A DNA stretch of 64,000 nucleotides from Pseudomonas lopnurensis (GCF_015070855.1 NZ_JADDIX010000053.1:9734-73733); one strand, 5' to 3'. Positions 8,947 through 17,723 are shown, counted from the first letter of the stretch. Made by a program: numbers and translations. Notes: generated by a model from the letters alone, not told the origin.

Positions 8947-9849
8947 ATGACCATTGATTATCCGACCATTGCCGATTGCATAGGCAACACGCCGCTGGTT
9001 CGCCTGCAGCGGATGCCCGGCAAAACCAGCAACACCCTCCTGCTCAAGCTCGAGGGCAACAACCCGGCCGGCTCGGTCAAGGATCGCCCGGCGCTGTCGA
9101 TGATCAACCGTGCCGAGCAGCGTGGCGACATCCACCCCGGCGACACCCTGATCGAGGCCACGTCCGGCAACACCGGCATCGCCCTGGCGATGGCCGCGGC
9201 GATCAAGGGCTACCGGATGATCCTGATCATGCCGGACAACTCCAGCGCCGAACGCAAGTCGGCGATGACCGCCTACGGCGCCGAACTGATCCTGGTGAGC
9301 AAGGACGAAGGCATGGAGGGCGCCCGTGACCTGGCGCTGAAGATGCAGGCCGAAGGGCGCGGCAAGGTGCTCGACCAGTTCGCCAATGGCGACAACCCCG
9401 AGGCCCACTACCGCAGCACCGGTCCGGAGATCTGGCGCCAGACCGGGGGCAGCATCACCCATTTCGTCAGCTCGATGGGCACCACCGGGACCATCATGGG
9501 CGTGTCGCGCTACCTCAAGGAGCAGAATCCGGCGATCGAGATCGTCGGCCTGCAACCGATGGAGGGCTCGGCGATCCCGGGCATCCGTCGCTGGCCGGTG
9601 GAATACCTGCCGAAGATCTACCAGGCCGAGCGGGTCGATCGCGTCGTCGACATGTCCCAGGCCGAAGCGGAGCAGGCCATGCGCCGCCTGGCCCGCGAGG
9701 AAGGCATCTTCTGCGGCGTGTCCTCCGGCGGTGCCGTGGCGGCCGCGCTGCGGTTGTCGCAGGAACTGGAGAATGCGGTGATCGTCGCGATCATCTGCGA
9801 CCGCGGCGATCGTTACCTCTCCACCGGCGTGTATGACGTCCCCAACTGA
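8947..9849 (+). CDS. cysM: Cysteine synthase B (O-acetylserine sulfhydrylase) CysM
   Basis: This 300-residue PLP enzyme makes cysteine from O-acetylserine and sulfide; CysM-type enzymes can also use thiosulfate. The PLP lysine is K45 in NPAGSVKDR, the substrate loop TSGNTG is at 72-77, and the phosphate-binding GTTGT loop is near 175. Cysteine-synthase-B hallmarks include RRWPVEYLP and the short C terminus. The ATG at 8947 follows a purine-poor sequence, so the ribosome-binding site is weak. It heads a plus-strand run cysM-rlmD-relA-mazG that, from memory, is conserved near gacS in pseudomonads. Confidence 0.96.
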   Translation: MTIDYPTIADCIGNTPLVRLQRMPGKTSNTLLLKLEGNNPAGSVKDRPALSMINRAEQRGDIHPGDTLIEATSGNTGIALAMAAAIKGYRMILIMPDNSSAERKSAMTAYGAELILVSKDEGMEGARDLALKMQAEGRGKVLDQFANGDNPEAHYRSTGPEIWRQTGGSITHFVSSMGTTGTIMGVSRYLKEQNPAIEIVGLQPMEGSAIPGIRRWPVEYLPKIYQAERVDRVVDMSQAEAEQAMRRLAREEGIFCGVSSGGAVAAALRLSQELENAVIVAIICDRGDRYLSTGVYDVPN

Positions 9850-9926
9850 GCACGCCATGGTCCGGGCCTGGAACGGCCCGGGCGTGGCATGCGTAGCGTA
9901 TTGCGAATTCCTGCAGGTCCCAACCG

Positions 9927-11279
9927 ATGGCCAAACGTAGCGGCGCTCTGCGCTTCCAACCCAGTGGTGGCGAGCGAAAGCCGCAGGTGCCCGCGGGCAA
10001 GAAACAGCGGCTGGGCATCGAGCGGCTGGCCCACGACGGCCGCGGCATCGCCTTTCTCGATGGGCGCACCTGGTTCGTCGAGGGTGCGTTGCCGGGCGAG
10101 GAGGTCGAGGCTCGGGTGCTGGCGGCGCGCAGCCAGATCGTCGAGGCCCGTTGCGAGCGCGTGCTCGTCGGCAGTGCGCAGCGCCGCGCCGAGCCCTGTC
10201 CTCACGCCCGCCAGTGTGGCGGATGCAACCTGCAGCATGCCGCCGCCGACGATCAGCTGGAGTTGAAGCAGCGCACCCTGAACGAGCAGCTGGCACGCTT
10301 CGCCGGCCTGCAACCCGAAGCCTGGGCCGCTGCGCTCAGCGGGCCGGAACTGGGCTATCGCCGCCGCGCCCGCCTGGCCGTGCGCTGGGACGTGAAGGCC
10401 CGGCGGCTGGATATCGGCTTCCGCGCCACGGCCAGTCAGCAGATCGTTTCCATCGAGCAGTGCCCCGTTCTGGTACAGCCCTTGCAGTCGCTTCTGCCGG
10501 ACCTGCTGGCGATGCTGCGTGGGTTTGACAGGCCGCAGGCGATCGGCCACGTGGAGTTGTTCAGCGGCACGGCCGAAGCGCTGCTGGTTCGGCATACCGC
10601 GACCTTGCCCGCAAGCGATCTGGCGCGCCTGGCCGCGTTCAGCGAGGCGCACCGGGCGCAACTCTGGCTACAGGGCGAGGGCGAGCCGCAGGCCGTGGAG
10701 CCGGCGCAATTTCTGGGCTATCGCCTCGCGCAATGGCAACTGGAGCTCGCCTGGCGGCCGGGCGATTTCGTCCAGGTCAACGCGCCGGTGAACGAGGCGA
10801 TGGTGGCGCAGGCCCTGGAGTGGCTGGCGCCGGCGCCAGGCGAGCGGGTGCTGGATCTGTTCTGCGGGTTGGGCAATTTCAGCCTGCCGCTGGCCCGGCA
10901 GGGCGCTCGGGTGGTCGGCGTGGAGGGCGTCGAGGCGATGGTCGGGCGTGCCCGCGACAACGCGCAGCGCAACGGCCTGGAGCATGCGCACTTTTACCAG
11001 GCCGACTTGTCGAAGCCGCTGGCCGACGCCCCATGGGCGCGCGACGGTTTCGCCGCGGTGCTGCTCGATCCGCCCCGCGACGGCGCGCTGCAGATCGTTC
11101 GACAAATGTCGATGCTCGAAGCCCGGCGGGTGGTCTATGTTTCTTGCAATCCGGCGACCCTGGCCCGCGATGCGGCCGAACTGGTTGCCCAGGGCTACCG
11201 GTTGAAGCGTGCAGGCGTGCTCGACATGTTCCCGCAGACCGCGCATGTCGAGGCGATGGCATTGTTCGAGCGGGCCTAG
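9927..11279 (+). CDS. rlmD: 23S rRNA (uracil(1939)-C5)-methyltransferase RlmD
   Basis: This is a 450-residue SAM- and [4Fe-4S]-dependent rRNA methyltransferase that modifies U1939 of 23S rRNA. A TRAM-like N-terminal region is followed by cluster cysteines C91, C97 and C100 ([11 protein letters not shown]) and C179 (IEQCP). The SAM motif is [16 protein letters not shown] near residue 310, and the catalytic cysteine lies in [13 protein letters not shown] near 390. The gene starts 77 bp after cysM; a GC palindrome (CCGGGCC...GGCCCGG) without a T-run lies between them. Confidence 0.96.
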   Translation: MAKRSGALRFQPSGGERKPQVPAGKKQRLGIERLAHDGRGIAFLDGRTWFVEGALPGEEVEARVLAARSQIVEARCERVLVGSAQRRAEPCPHARQCGGCNLQHAAADDQLELKQRTLNEQLARFAGLQPEAWAAALSGPELGYRRRARLAVRWDVKARRLDIGFRATASQQIVSIEQCPVLVQPLQSLLPDLLAMLRGFDRPQAIGHVELFSGTAEALLVRHTATLPASDLARLAAFSEAHRAQLWLQGEGEPQAVEPAQFLGYRLAQWQLELAWRPGDFVQVNAPVNEAMVAQALEWLAPAPGERVLDLFCGLGNFSLPLARQGARVVGVEGVEAMVGRARDNAQRNGLEHAHFYQADLSKPLADAPWARDGFAAVLLDPPRDGALQIVRQMSMLEARRVVYVSCNPATLARDAAELVAQGYRLKRAGVLDMFPQTAHVEAMALFERA

Positions 11280-11377
11280 GCTGTATTTTTGACAGGCAAT
11301 CGGCCTGTGGTTCAACCGACCGGCACGCAGAAATGCCGGCGTTATGGCGCACTAGCTGCGCAGAAGGGAAGGTTTAG

Positions 11378-13621
11378 ATGGTACAGGTCAGAGCACTTCA
11401 GCCGATCAACACCGACGGCAGTATCAACCTCGAAGGCTGGCTCGATCATGTGCTGGGCATGGACCCGGCACTCGACCGCGCGGCGCTGAAAGATGCCTGC
11501 GAGTTCGCCCGCGAAGCGGAGCAGCAGGCCAATGCGGCGCAGAATCTCTGGAGCGAAGGCACCTCCAGCTATCGGATAGGACTGGAAATCGCGGAAATCC
11601 TCGCCGATCTCAAGCTCGACCAGGACAGCCTGGTGGCGGCGGTGATCTACCGCGGCGTGCGCGAAGGCAAGATCAAGCTGGCCGACGTGCACCAGCGCTT
11701 CGGTTCGGTGGTGGCCAAGCTGATCGAGGGCGTGCTGCGCATGGCGGCGATCAGCGCCAGTCTCAACCCCCGCGAATCCCTGGTGCTCGGCTCCCAGGCG
11801 CAGGTGGAGAACCTGCGCAAGATGCTGGTGGCGATGGTCGACGACGTGCGCGTCGCCTTGATCAAGCTGGCCGAGCGCACGTGCGCGATCCGCGCGGTGA
11901 AGAATGACGACGACGAGAAGCGCCAGCGCGTCGCCCGCGAGGTGTTCGACATCTATGCGCCGCTGGCCCACCGGCTGGGCATCGGCCATATCAAGTGGGA
12001 GCTGGAGGACCTGTCCTTCCGCTACCTGGAGCCCGAACAGTACAAGCAGATCGCCCAGCTGCTGCACGAGCGCCGGCTCGATCGCGAGCAGTACATCACC
12101 AACGTCGTCCAGCAGCTCAAGGACGAACTGGCCGCCGCCGGCATCCAGCCGGAGATCGACGGGCGCGCCAAGCATATCTATTCGATCTGGCGGAAGATGC
12201 AGAAGAAAGGCCTGCAATTCAGCCAGATCTACGACGTTCGCGCCGTTCGCGTGCTCGTCCCCGAAGTTCGCGACTGCTACACCGCGCTGGGCATCGTGCA
12301 TACCCTCTGGCGGCACATTCCCAAGGAATTCGACGACTACATCGCCAACCCCAAGGAGAACGGCTACCGCTCGCTGCACACCGCGGTGATCGGCCCCGAG
12401 GGCAAGGTGCTGGAAGTGCAGATCCGCACCCACGCCATGCACGAGGAAGCCGAACTGGGCGTCTGTGCGCACTGGCGCTACAAGGGCACCGACGTCAACT
12501 CCGGCTCCGACCATTACGAGGAGAAGATCGCCTGGTTGCGTCAGGTGCTCGAATGGCACGAGGAACTGGGCGACATCGGCGGCCTGGCCGACCAGCTGCG
12601 CGTCGACATCGAGCCGGACCGGGTCTACGTGTTCACCCCGGACGGCCACGCCATCGACCTGCCCAAGGGCGCCACGCCGCTGGACTTCGCCTACCGGGTG
12701 CACACCGAGATCGGCCACAACTGCCGCGGCGCCAAGGTCAACGGGCGCATCGTGCCGCTCAACTACAGCCTGCAGACCGGCGAGCAGGTGGAGATCATCA
12801 CCAGCAAGCACGGCTCGCCGAGCCGCGACTGGCTGAACCCCAACCTCGGCTACATCACCACCTCGCGCTCGCGGGCGAAGATCGTCCACTGGTTCAAGTT
12901 GCAGGCGCGCGACCAGAACGTCGCCGCCGGCAAGGCGCTGCTGGAGCGCGAACTGGCCCGCCTGGACCTGCCGCCGGTGGATTTCGACAAGCTGGCTGAA
13001 AAGGCCAACCTGAAGAACGCCGAGGACATGTTCGCCGCGCTGGGTGCCGGCGATCTGCGCCTGGCGCACCTGGTCAACATGGCCCAGCAACTGGTCGAGC
13101 CGGAGCGCGGCTACGACCAGCTGGAGCTGATCCCGCGGCGTTCGGCGCCGCACAAGCCGGGCAAGCGCGGCGACGTGCAGATCCAGGGCGTGGGCAACCT
13201 GCTGACGCAGATGGCCGGCTGCTGCCAGCCGCTGCCGGGCGATCCCATCGTCGGCTACATCACCCAGGGGCGTGGCGTCAGCATTCACCGCCAGGACTGT
13301 CCGTCGGTGCTGCAACTGGCCGGACGCGAACCGGAGCGGATCATCCAGGTCAGCTGGGGCCCGGTGCCGGAGAAGACCTACCCGGTGGAAATCAGCATCC
13401 GCGCCTACGACCGCGCCGGCCTGCTGCGCGACATTTCGCAGATGCTGCTCAACGAGCGGATCAACGTGCTGTCCATGAACACCCGTTCGAACAAGGAAGA
13501 CAGCACCGCGCAGATGACGCTGACCATCGAGATTCCGGGGCTGAACGCGCTCGGCCGGCTGCTGAGCCGGATTTCCCAGCTGCCCAATATCATCGAGGCC
13601 AAGCGGCAGAGGGCCACGTAA
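11378..13621 (+). CDS. relA: GTP pyrophosphokinase RelA, (p)ppGpp synthetase I
   Basis: This is a 747-residue long RSH protein. The N-terminal hydrolase domain is degenerate: the expected HD..ED metal site reads IYRGVREGK. The synthetase domain has the EFDDYIANPKENGYRS segment, with the acidic EXDD signature of monofunctional RelA. TGS (VYVFTPDGHAIDLPKG), zinc-finger/CC-type (AGCCQPLPGD) and ACT (ISIRAYDRAGLLRDIS) regions follow. It makes (p)ppGpp on ribosomes with uncharged tRNA in the A site. The ATG is preceded by AAGGGAAGG. It lies directly downstream of rlmD and upstream of mazG, the usual pseudomonad and enterobacterial context. Confidence 0.97.
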   Translation: MVQVRALQPINTDGSINLEGWLDHVLGMDPALDRAALKDACEFAREAEQQANAAQNLWSEGTSSYRIGLEIAEILADLKLDQDSLVAAVIYRGVREGKIKLADVHQRFGSVVAKLIEGVLRMAAISASLNPRESLVLGSQAQVENLRKMLVAMVDDVRVALIKLAERTCAIRAVKNDDDEKRQRVAREVFDIYAPLAHRLGIGHIKWELEDLSFRYLEPEQYKQIAQLLHERRLDREQYITNVVQQLKDELAAAGIQPEIDGRAKHIYSIWRKMQKKGLQFSQIYDVRAVRVLVPEVRDCYTALGIVHTLWRHIPKEFDDYIANPKENGYRSLHTAVIGPEGKVLEVQIRTHAMHEEAELGVCAHWRYKGTDVNSGSDHYEEKIAWLRQVLEWHEELGDIGGLADQLRVDIEPDRVYVFTPDGHAIDLPKGATPLDFAYRVHTEIGHNCRGAKVNGRIVPLNYSLQTGEQVEIITSKHGSPSRDWLNPNLGYITTSRSRAKIVHWFKLQARDQNVAAGKALLERELARLDLPPVDFDKLAEKANLKNAEDMFAALGAGDLRLAHLVNMAQQLVEPERGYDQLELIPRRSAPHKPGKRGDVQIQGVGNLLTQMAGCCQPLPGDPIVGYITQGRGVSIHRQDCPSVLQLAGREPERIIQVSWGPVPEKTYPVEISIRAYDRAGLLRDISQMLLNERINVLSMNTRSNKEDSTAQMTLTIEIPGLNALGRLLSRISQLPNIIEAKRQRAT

Positions 13622-13652
13622 GACGCAAGGCCGGCGGTGTCGCCGGTCACGT

Positions 13653-13684
13653 CACGGTGGATGGGTGAAGCGTCATCCACCCTA
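13653..13684. repeat. GGTGGAT...ATCCACCCTACG palindromic element, copy 1
   Basis: The sequence GGTGGATGGGTGAAGCGTCA followed by TCCACCCTACG forms an inverted repeat GGTGGATG/CATCCACC around a short loop. It lies between relA and mazG, about 12 bp before the heptamer-type inverted repeat. A larger relative is at 14716-14787 and a GC variant at 25374-25443. Confidence 0.65.
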
Positions 13685-13696
13685 CGATCTAAAGAC

Positions 13697-13780
13697 AGCA
13701 GCAAGCTTCAAGCCGCAAGCGACAAGCAGGACAACCACTCCCTGCTCTTCTTGCAGCTTGAAACTTGCCGCTTGGAGCTA
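13697..13780. repeat. Inverted repeat built of CAAGC/GCTTG heptamer-like units, upstream of mazG
   Basis: The left arm (13697-13730) is a run of CAAGC-containing units (GCAAGCTTCAAGCCGCAAGC...). The right arm (13741-13780) carries the complementary GCTTG-type units (TTGCAGCTTGAAACTTGCCG...). The arms are separated by about 10 bp and could fold into a long imperfect hairpin. The right arm ends in CTTGGAGCTATCC, and its GGAG is the apparent Shine-Dalgarno sequence of mazG at 13784. The units relate to the direct heptamer arrays at 14661-14713 and 25449-25483. Confidence 0.7.
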
Positions 13781-13783
13781 TCC

Positions 13784-14596
13784 ATGTACCAACTCAACGA
13801 CCTGCTGCACCTGATGGCCCGGCTGCGCGATCCGCGGCACGGCTGCCCCTGGGACCTGCAGCAGGATTACGCCAGCATCGTGCCGCACACGCTGGAGGAG
13901 GCGTACGAGGTCGCCGATGCCATCGAGAGCGGCGACTTCGATCACCTGCCCGGCGAACTGGGCGATCTGCTGTTCCAGGTCGTCTACTACAGCCAGCTGG
14001 CGCGGGAAGAGGGGCGGTTCGAGTTCGCCACGGTGGTCGACGCGATCACCCGCAAGCTGATCCGCCGTCATCCGCACGTGTTTCCCGATGGCGACCTGTA
14101 CGGCTCGCCCGAACTGCCGCGGCTCGACGAGGCGGCGATCAAACGGCGCTGGGAAGAGATCAAGGCCGAGGAGCGCGCCGAGAAGGCCGCCGTGCCCGAG
14201 CAGCTGTCGCTGCTCGATGACGTGCCCGCTGCGCTGCCGGCGCTGAGTCGCGCCGCCAAGCTGCAGAAGCGCGCGGCCCAGGTCGGTTTCGACTGGCCTG
14301 AGGCGCTGCCGGTGGTGGACAAGGTGCGCGAGGAGCTGGATGAAGTGCTGGAGGCCATGAGCGAGAACGGCCCGCAGGCCATCGCCGAAGAACTGGGTGA
14401 CCTGCTGTTCGTCGTGGTCAACCTGGCGCGCCATCTCAAGGTCGACCCGGAAAGCGCCCTGCGCGCGGCCAACGGCAAGTTCGAGCGACGTTTCCACTTC
14501 ATCGAGCAGGCGTTGCGCGAAGCGGGGCGGCCCATCGAAGATTGCGACCTCGAAGAGCTGGATGCGCTCTGGGAGGAGGCCAAGAAGCAGTTATAA
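13784..14596 (+). CDS. mazG: Nucleoside triphosphate pyrophosphohydrolase MazG
   Basis: This 270-residue protein has two tandem MazG (all-alpha NTP-PPase) domains. The first has LEEAYEVADAIESGD and ELGDLLFQVVYYSQ; the second has VREELDEVLEA and EELGDLLFVVVNLARHL. The acidic EE..D/E..D pairs bind Mg2+ and cleave (d)NTPs to monophosphates plus pyrophosphate. In E. coli MazG lowers ppGpp, which fits its place after relA. The ATG at 13784 was chosen because homology starts with MYQLNDLLHLM and GGAG lies 8 bases upstream. An in-frame start at 13637 would translate the repeat. Confidence 0.95.
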   Translation: MYQLNDLLHLMARLRDPRHGCPWDLQQDYASIVPHTLEEAYEVADAIESGDFDHLPGELGDLLFQVVYYSQLAREEGRFEFATVVDAITRKLIRRHPHVFPDGDLYGSPELPRLDEAAIKRRWEEIKAEERAEKAAVPEQLSLLDDVPAALPALSRAAKLQKRAAQVGFDWPEALPVVDKVREELDEVLEAMSENGPQAIAEELGDLLFVVVNLARHLKVDPESALRAANGKFERRFHFIEQALREAGRPIEDCDLEELDALWEEAKKQL

Positions 14597-14660
14597 GCCA
14601 CAAGCCACAAGTGGCAAGAAAAAGCCGAGCAGAAGCGGAATCGAGCAGCCATGCTGATTC

Positions 14661-14713
14661 GCTTGCAGCTTGCAGCTTGCAGCTTGCAGCTTGCAGCTTG
14701 CAGCTTGCAGCTT
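14661..14713. repeat. Tandem 7-bp array, seven copies of GCTTGCA
   Basis: Seven exact head-to-tail copies of GCTTGCA occupy 14661-14709 and are followed by GCTT and then CGTAGGGTGG of the adjoining palindrome. On the left, 14597-14620 carries inverse-sense units (AAGCCACAAGCCACAAGTGG), so the whole block again has CAAGC-type units left and GCTTG-type units right, separated by about 40 bp. It lies between mazG and the DUF2058 gene and does not encode protein. Confidence 0.85.
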
Positions 14714-14715
14714 CG

Positions 14716-14787
14716 TAGGGTGGATGTCGCTTTTCACATCCACCACAATCCCGCTCGGTGGATCGATGAAGCGCGATCCACCCTACG
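14716..14787. repeat. GTAGGGTGGAT palindromic element, copy 2
   Basis: The element opens with GTAGGGTGGATGTCGCTTTT, runs through CACATCCACC and closes with GATCCACCCTACG. The outer arms GTAGGGTGGAT/ATCCACCCTAC are perfect complements. Nested inner repeats are GGTGGAT and ATCCACC. It directly abuts the GCTTGCA array on its left. It ends 34 bp before the start of the DUF2058 gene, so promoter or translation effects are possible. Confidence 0.75.
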
Positions 14788-14821
14788 CCCAATTCGAATT
14801 CACGACGAGACGAGCCGAAAC

Positions 14822-15361
14822 ATGAGTCTTTCCCTCCGTGACCAGTTGCTCAAAGCCGGGCTGGTCAACGAAAAGCAGGCCAAGCAGGCCGTCAAGCAGA
14901 AGCAGAAGCAACAACGCCTGGAAAAGAAGGGCCAGATCGAGAAAGACGATTCGCAGCGCGAGGCGGCGTTGAAAGCGCAGGCCGAGAAGCTCGCGCGCGA
15001 TCAGGAGCTGAACCGCCAGCAGCAGGAAAAGGCCGAGCAGAAGGCTCGCGCGGCACAGATCAAGCAACTGATCGAAACCAGCCGCCTGCCCAAGCTGACC
15101 ACCGACGATTACTACAATTTCGTCGACGACAAGAAGGTCAAGCGCCTGTCGGTCAACAAGCTGATGCGCGACAAGCTGGCCAGCGGCTCCCTGGCCATCG
15201 TCCGCCACGGCGGCGGTTACGAGGTGATTCCGCGCGAGGCCGCGCTGAAGATCCAGGAGCGTGACCCCAAGCGTGTGGTGCAGCTCAATACTCGCAGCGA
15301 AGAGCCGGATGCCGACGATCCGTATGCCGCCTACCAGGTGCCCGACGATCTGATGTGGTAA
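14822..15361 (+). CDS. DUF2058 family protein (YaiL-like)
   Basis: This 179-residue cytoplasmic protein matches the DUF2058/YaiL family. It starts MSLSLRDQLLKAGLVNEKQ. A highly charged, Lys/Gln/Glu-rich coiled-coil segment follows (about 20-85), then a conserved C-terminal part with YYNFVDDKKVKRLSV and LAIVRHGGGYEVIP. Family members are described as nucleoprotein or polynucleotide-associated, but no activity is established. The start follows a repeat-rich 225-bp spacer after mazG. It lacks transmembrane or signal sequences. Confidence 0.88.
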   Translation: MSLSLRDQLLKAGLVNEKQAKQAVKQKQKQQRLEKKGQIEKDDSQREAALKAQAEKLARDQELNRQQQEKAEQKARAAQIKQLIETSRLPKLTTDDYYNFVDDKKVKRLSVNKLMRDKLASGSLAIVRHGGGYEVIPREAALKIQERDPKRVVQLNTRSEEPDADDPYAAYQVPDDLMW

Positions 15362-15536
15362 GCCGTTCGCCCTGGCGCGGGTTGTCGATGCTTCGGCTGC
15401 GCTCTGCGCACCGGCTTTTTTCTCACCCATCGTGCCGCTCGCGCAGCGTCCGACCAAAGGCCGGATAGAAAGCGCGTCGTTCGCCCTCTATTGCAGACCT
15501 GCCCGCAACCGTGGGCAATGCCGTGGAGGGCGATGC

Positions 15537-15695
15537 ATGGGCATTCAGTCGATTCGTTTCACCAATGCACAAAGCAGATACTGGCGTGCCGGGGGTGTGC
15601 CCGGCGATCCGGAGGAGCCGGGCGTACCGGACCTGCCCAGCGAACCGGGCGAACCCACCGTGCCGGATCAGCCACCGCCCGCGCCGGTGGCCTGA
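15537..15695 (+). CDS. Possible small proline-rich protein, 52 residues
   Basis: The frame starts MGIQSIRFTNAQSRYW and continues into a tail of Pro, Gly, Glu and Asp in which P recurs every three or four residues (GDPEEPGVPDLPSEPGEP). A good Shine-Dalgarno, GGAGG, lies 7 bases before the ATG. The stop is 3 bp from the convergent stop of the phosphoribosyltransferase. I do not recognise a family. The Pro-rich tail resembles flexible linkers more than a folded domain. It could be a real short gene or chance coding in GC-rich DNA; the strong ribosome-binding site and exact fit against the neighbour favour a gene. Confidence 0.45.
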   Translation: MGIQSIRFTNAQSRYWRAGGVPGDPEEPGVPDLPSEPGEPTVPDQPPPAPVA

Positions 15696-15698
15696 TCT

Positions 15699-16382
15699 TC
15701 AATCGGTGGCTTCGACGAACTCGGCGGCGCGCTGCAGCAGGTCGATGACCTCTTCGTCGCTGGTTTGTCCGAAGTCGGCGTAGTGCAGCCCGACGCCGAT
15801 GAACGGCTCGGGCATCGCCAGGCAGACCAGCTCGTCCACTTCCTCGCGCAGGGCTTCGATGACCTCCCGCGGGCCCACCGGGGTTGCCAGTACCAGGCGC
15901 CTGGCGCCGGCCCGCGCGAGGCCCTTGAGTGCGGCGCGGACGGTGGCACCGGTGGCGATGCCGTCATCCACCACGATCACGCAGCGTTCCGCCACCGCAG
16001 GTGCCGGCCGATTGCCACAGTACTGTCGACGGCGGCGCTCCAGTTCGACCAGTTGGCGCTGCATTTCCTCGTCGAACCAGCTCTCCGGCGGGTTGAGCTG
16101 GCGCAGCAGCCCCTGGTTGACCACCCATTGCGGCTGGGCACCGTCGACCACCGCACCCAGCGCCAGCTCTTCGTTACCCGGGGCGCCGATCTTGCGTACC
16201 AGCACCAGGTCCAGCTGGGCCTTCAACTGCCGGGCGACCTCGAACGCCACCGGCACGCCACCACGCGGCAAGGCGAGGACCAGTGGGTGCTCGTCCGCCA
16301 GGGCCAGCAGGGCCTCGGCCAGTTCCTGACCGGCATGTTGGCGATCTTTGAACAGGTGGGTTTGCTGAGCGAACATGCGCAT
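15699..16382 (-). CDS. Phosphoribosyltransferase-domain protein
   Basis: This 227-residue protein is of the stand-alone type-I phosphoribosyltransferase fold. The PRPP-binding loop is VVDDGIATGAT at 137-147, preceded by hydrophobic strand CVI. LALPRGGVPVAFEVA near 36-50 and VRKIGAPGNEELALGAV near 62-78 are characteristic of the subfamily often annotated only as phosphoribosyltransferase. Its base substrate is unknown. It begins 3 bp after the stop of the erythromycin-esterase-like gene, so the two form one transcript. In other bacteria the two domains are, to my knowledge, frequently adjacent or fused, suggesting a shared stress-related role. Confidence 0.88.
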   Translation of the reverse strand: MRMFAQQTHLFKDRQHAGQELAEALLALADEHPLVLALPRGGVPVAFEVARQLKAQLDLVLVRKIGAPGNEELALGAVVDGAQPQWVVNQGLLRQLNPPESWFDEEMQRQLVELERRRRQYCGNRPAPAVAERCVIVVDDGIATGATVRAALKGLARAGARRLVLATPVGPREVIEALREEVDELVCLAMPEPFIGVGLHYADFGQTSDEEVIDLLQRAAEFVEATD

Positions 16383-16385
16383 GGC

Positions 16386-17723
16386 TCACTCTCCGAACGG
16401 GTAGGTATCCGGAACGATGCTGTCGTCGATCCGCCGTGGGCCGATGGGGGTGACCGCATGGGTCTGCTCCAGCCAGATCAGCGCATCGAACTGCTCGGCC
16501 AGTATGGCGCGAAAATAGTGGCTCTGCCGCTCGGTCAGCGGCCGGTAGATCACCCCGATGGCGCGCTCGAGCCTTGGTATCGCGAGCGCCTGGCGCAACT
16601 CCTGGCGACCGTTGCGCCAGTCGGTCAGCGAGGCGGGATGGCCGGCGCGCAGGAACAGTTGCTCCCAGCTATCCGGGCGTGATGGCAGCACCTGCTTGAC
16701 CTGCATCGGCTCGTCCCAATTGTCCGCCGCCGCCACTTCGCCGCGATCGGTCGCCATGCCGAGCAGCACCGCATCCTGGCCGAAGGCCGTACGGCAGAGT
16801 TCGCCGATGTTGAATTCGCCACCCCAGCCCATCGAGGTCGCCGCGGCGTTGCCGATGTGCGAATTGTGCGCCCAGACCACGGCCTTGGCTTCGGGGCCGC
16901 GGTGTTCGAGCAGGGCGCGCAGGGTGTCGAACATGTGCCGGTCGCGCAGGTTCCAGGATTCGCTGGAGCCCCGGTACATGGCGCGGTAGTAGTGCTCCGC
17001 GGCGAGCACCACGCGGGCGTTGCGTTCGGCGTCGAAGAAGCGTTCACCGTCCTGCCCGATGTAGTCCAGGCGCTGCTCGAGCAAGGCCTGCAACTGCTCG
17101 ACCACGGCATCCTCGCAGGACGGCTGGCCGCGCATGACGTTGCGGCCATAGACCGCCGGATCTTCCTGCCAGGGGCTCAGGCAACCGTAACGCAGGCGCG
17201 CGCTGGCGGCCGCTTGCGGGTCGATGCGGTCGAGATAGGCCAGCACCTCGCCGATCGAGCTGCCCAGGCTGTACACGTCGAGGCCGCGGAATTCGACGCG
17301 CTGCTCGGCCGGCAGACGGCCGTTGTGGTCGTGCAGCCAGCGGGTGAAGTCGGCGACCTCGCGGTTTCGCCACATCCAGGTGGGGAAGCGCTTGAACGCG
17401 TCTTCGACCCAGGCGGCCGGTTGCCGCTGCCGTGTGTAGCGGTCGATCTGCGCGGCATCCGGCCAGTCCGCCTCGGCGGCGACGATGGAAAAACCGTGGC
17501 GTTCGATCAGGCGCCGGGTAATCGCCGCGCGGGCCCGATAGAACTCCGAGGTGCCGTGACTGGCTTCGCCGATCAGCACCACCCGCGCATCGGCGAAACG
17601 TTCGAAGCGGTCGGCGAAACGCGGATCGTCCGGATCGGGAAGGGGTTCGGCATGCTGCCTCAGCAGGGCGACCAACTGATCTTCGGAGGACACGGAAGAA
17701 CGATGCAGACGCGATACGGTCAT
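16386..17723 (-). CDS. Erythromycin esterase family protein
   Basis: The 445-residue protein carries the erythromycin-esterase-like domain (PF05139). E53 and H56 in IGEASHGTSEF, E84 in VAAEADWPDA, and H286/H289 in VWAHNSHIG correspond to the catalytic residues of EreA/EreB. Close Ere enzymes open macrolide rings, but most chromosomal homologues of this kind have unknown substrates and lie next to phosphoribosyltransferases, as here. No signal peptide is evident, so it is probably cytoplasmic. It is first in a two-gene operon and divergent from the small gene at 17916 across 192 bp. I would not infer macrolide resistance from sequence alone. Confidence 0.9.
   Translation of the reverse strand: MTVSRLHRSSVSSEDQLVALLRQHAEPLPDPDDPRFADRFERFADARVVLIGEASHGTSEFYRARAAITRRLIERHGFSIVAAEADWPDAAQIDRYTRQRQPAAWVEDAFKRFPTWMWRNREVADFTRWLHDHNGRLPAEQRVEFRGLDVYSLGSSIGEVLAYLDRIDPQAAASARLRYGCLSPWQEDPAVYGRNVMRGQPSCEDAVVEQLQALLEQRLDYIGQDGERFFDAERNARVVLAAEHYYRAMYRGSSESWNLRDRHMFDTLRALLEHRGPEAKAVVWAHNSHIGNAAATSMGWGGEFNIGELCRTAFGQDAVLLGMATDRGEVAAADNWDEPMQVKQVLPSRPDSWEQLFLRAGHPASLTDWRNGRQELRQALAIPRLERAIGVIYRPLTERQSHYFRAILAEQFDALIWLEQTHAVTPIGPRRIDDSIVPDTYPFGE

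Noticed and set aside
9850-9895. GC palindrome after cysM considered as a terminator
   Set aside because: The stem CCGGGCC/GGCCCGG is not followed by a T-run on either strand, so intrinsic termination is not supported.
14661-14713. Short direct repeats considered as a CRISPR array
   Set aside because: Repeats are 7 bp and contiguous with no unique spacers, and no cas gene is in the window.
16386-17723. Calling this gene a macrolide-resistance determinant
   Set aside because: Catalytic residues match Ere enzymes, but the chromosomal context with a phosphoribosyltransferase and lack of mobile-element flanks do not support an acquired resistance gene.
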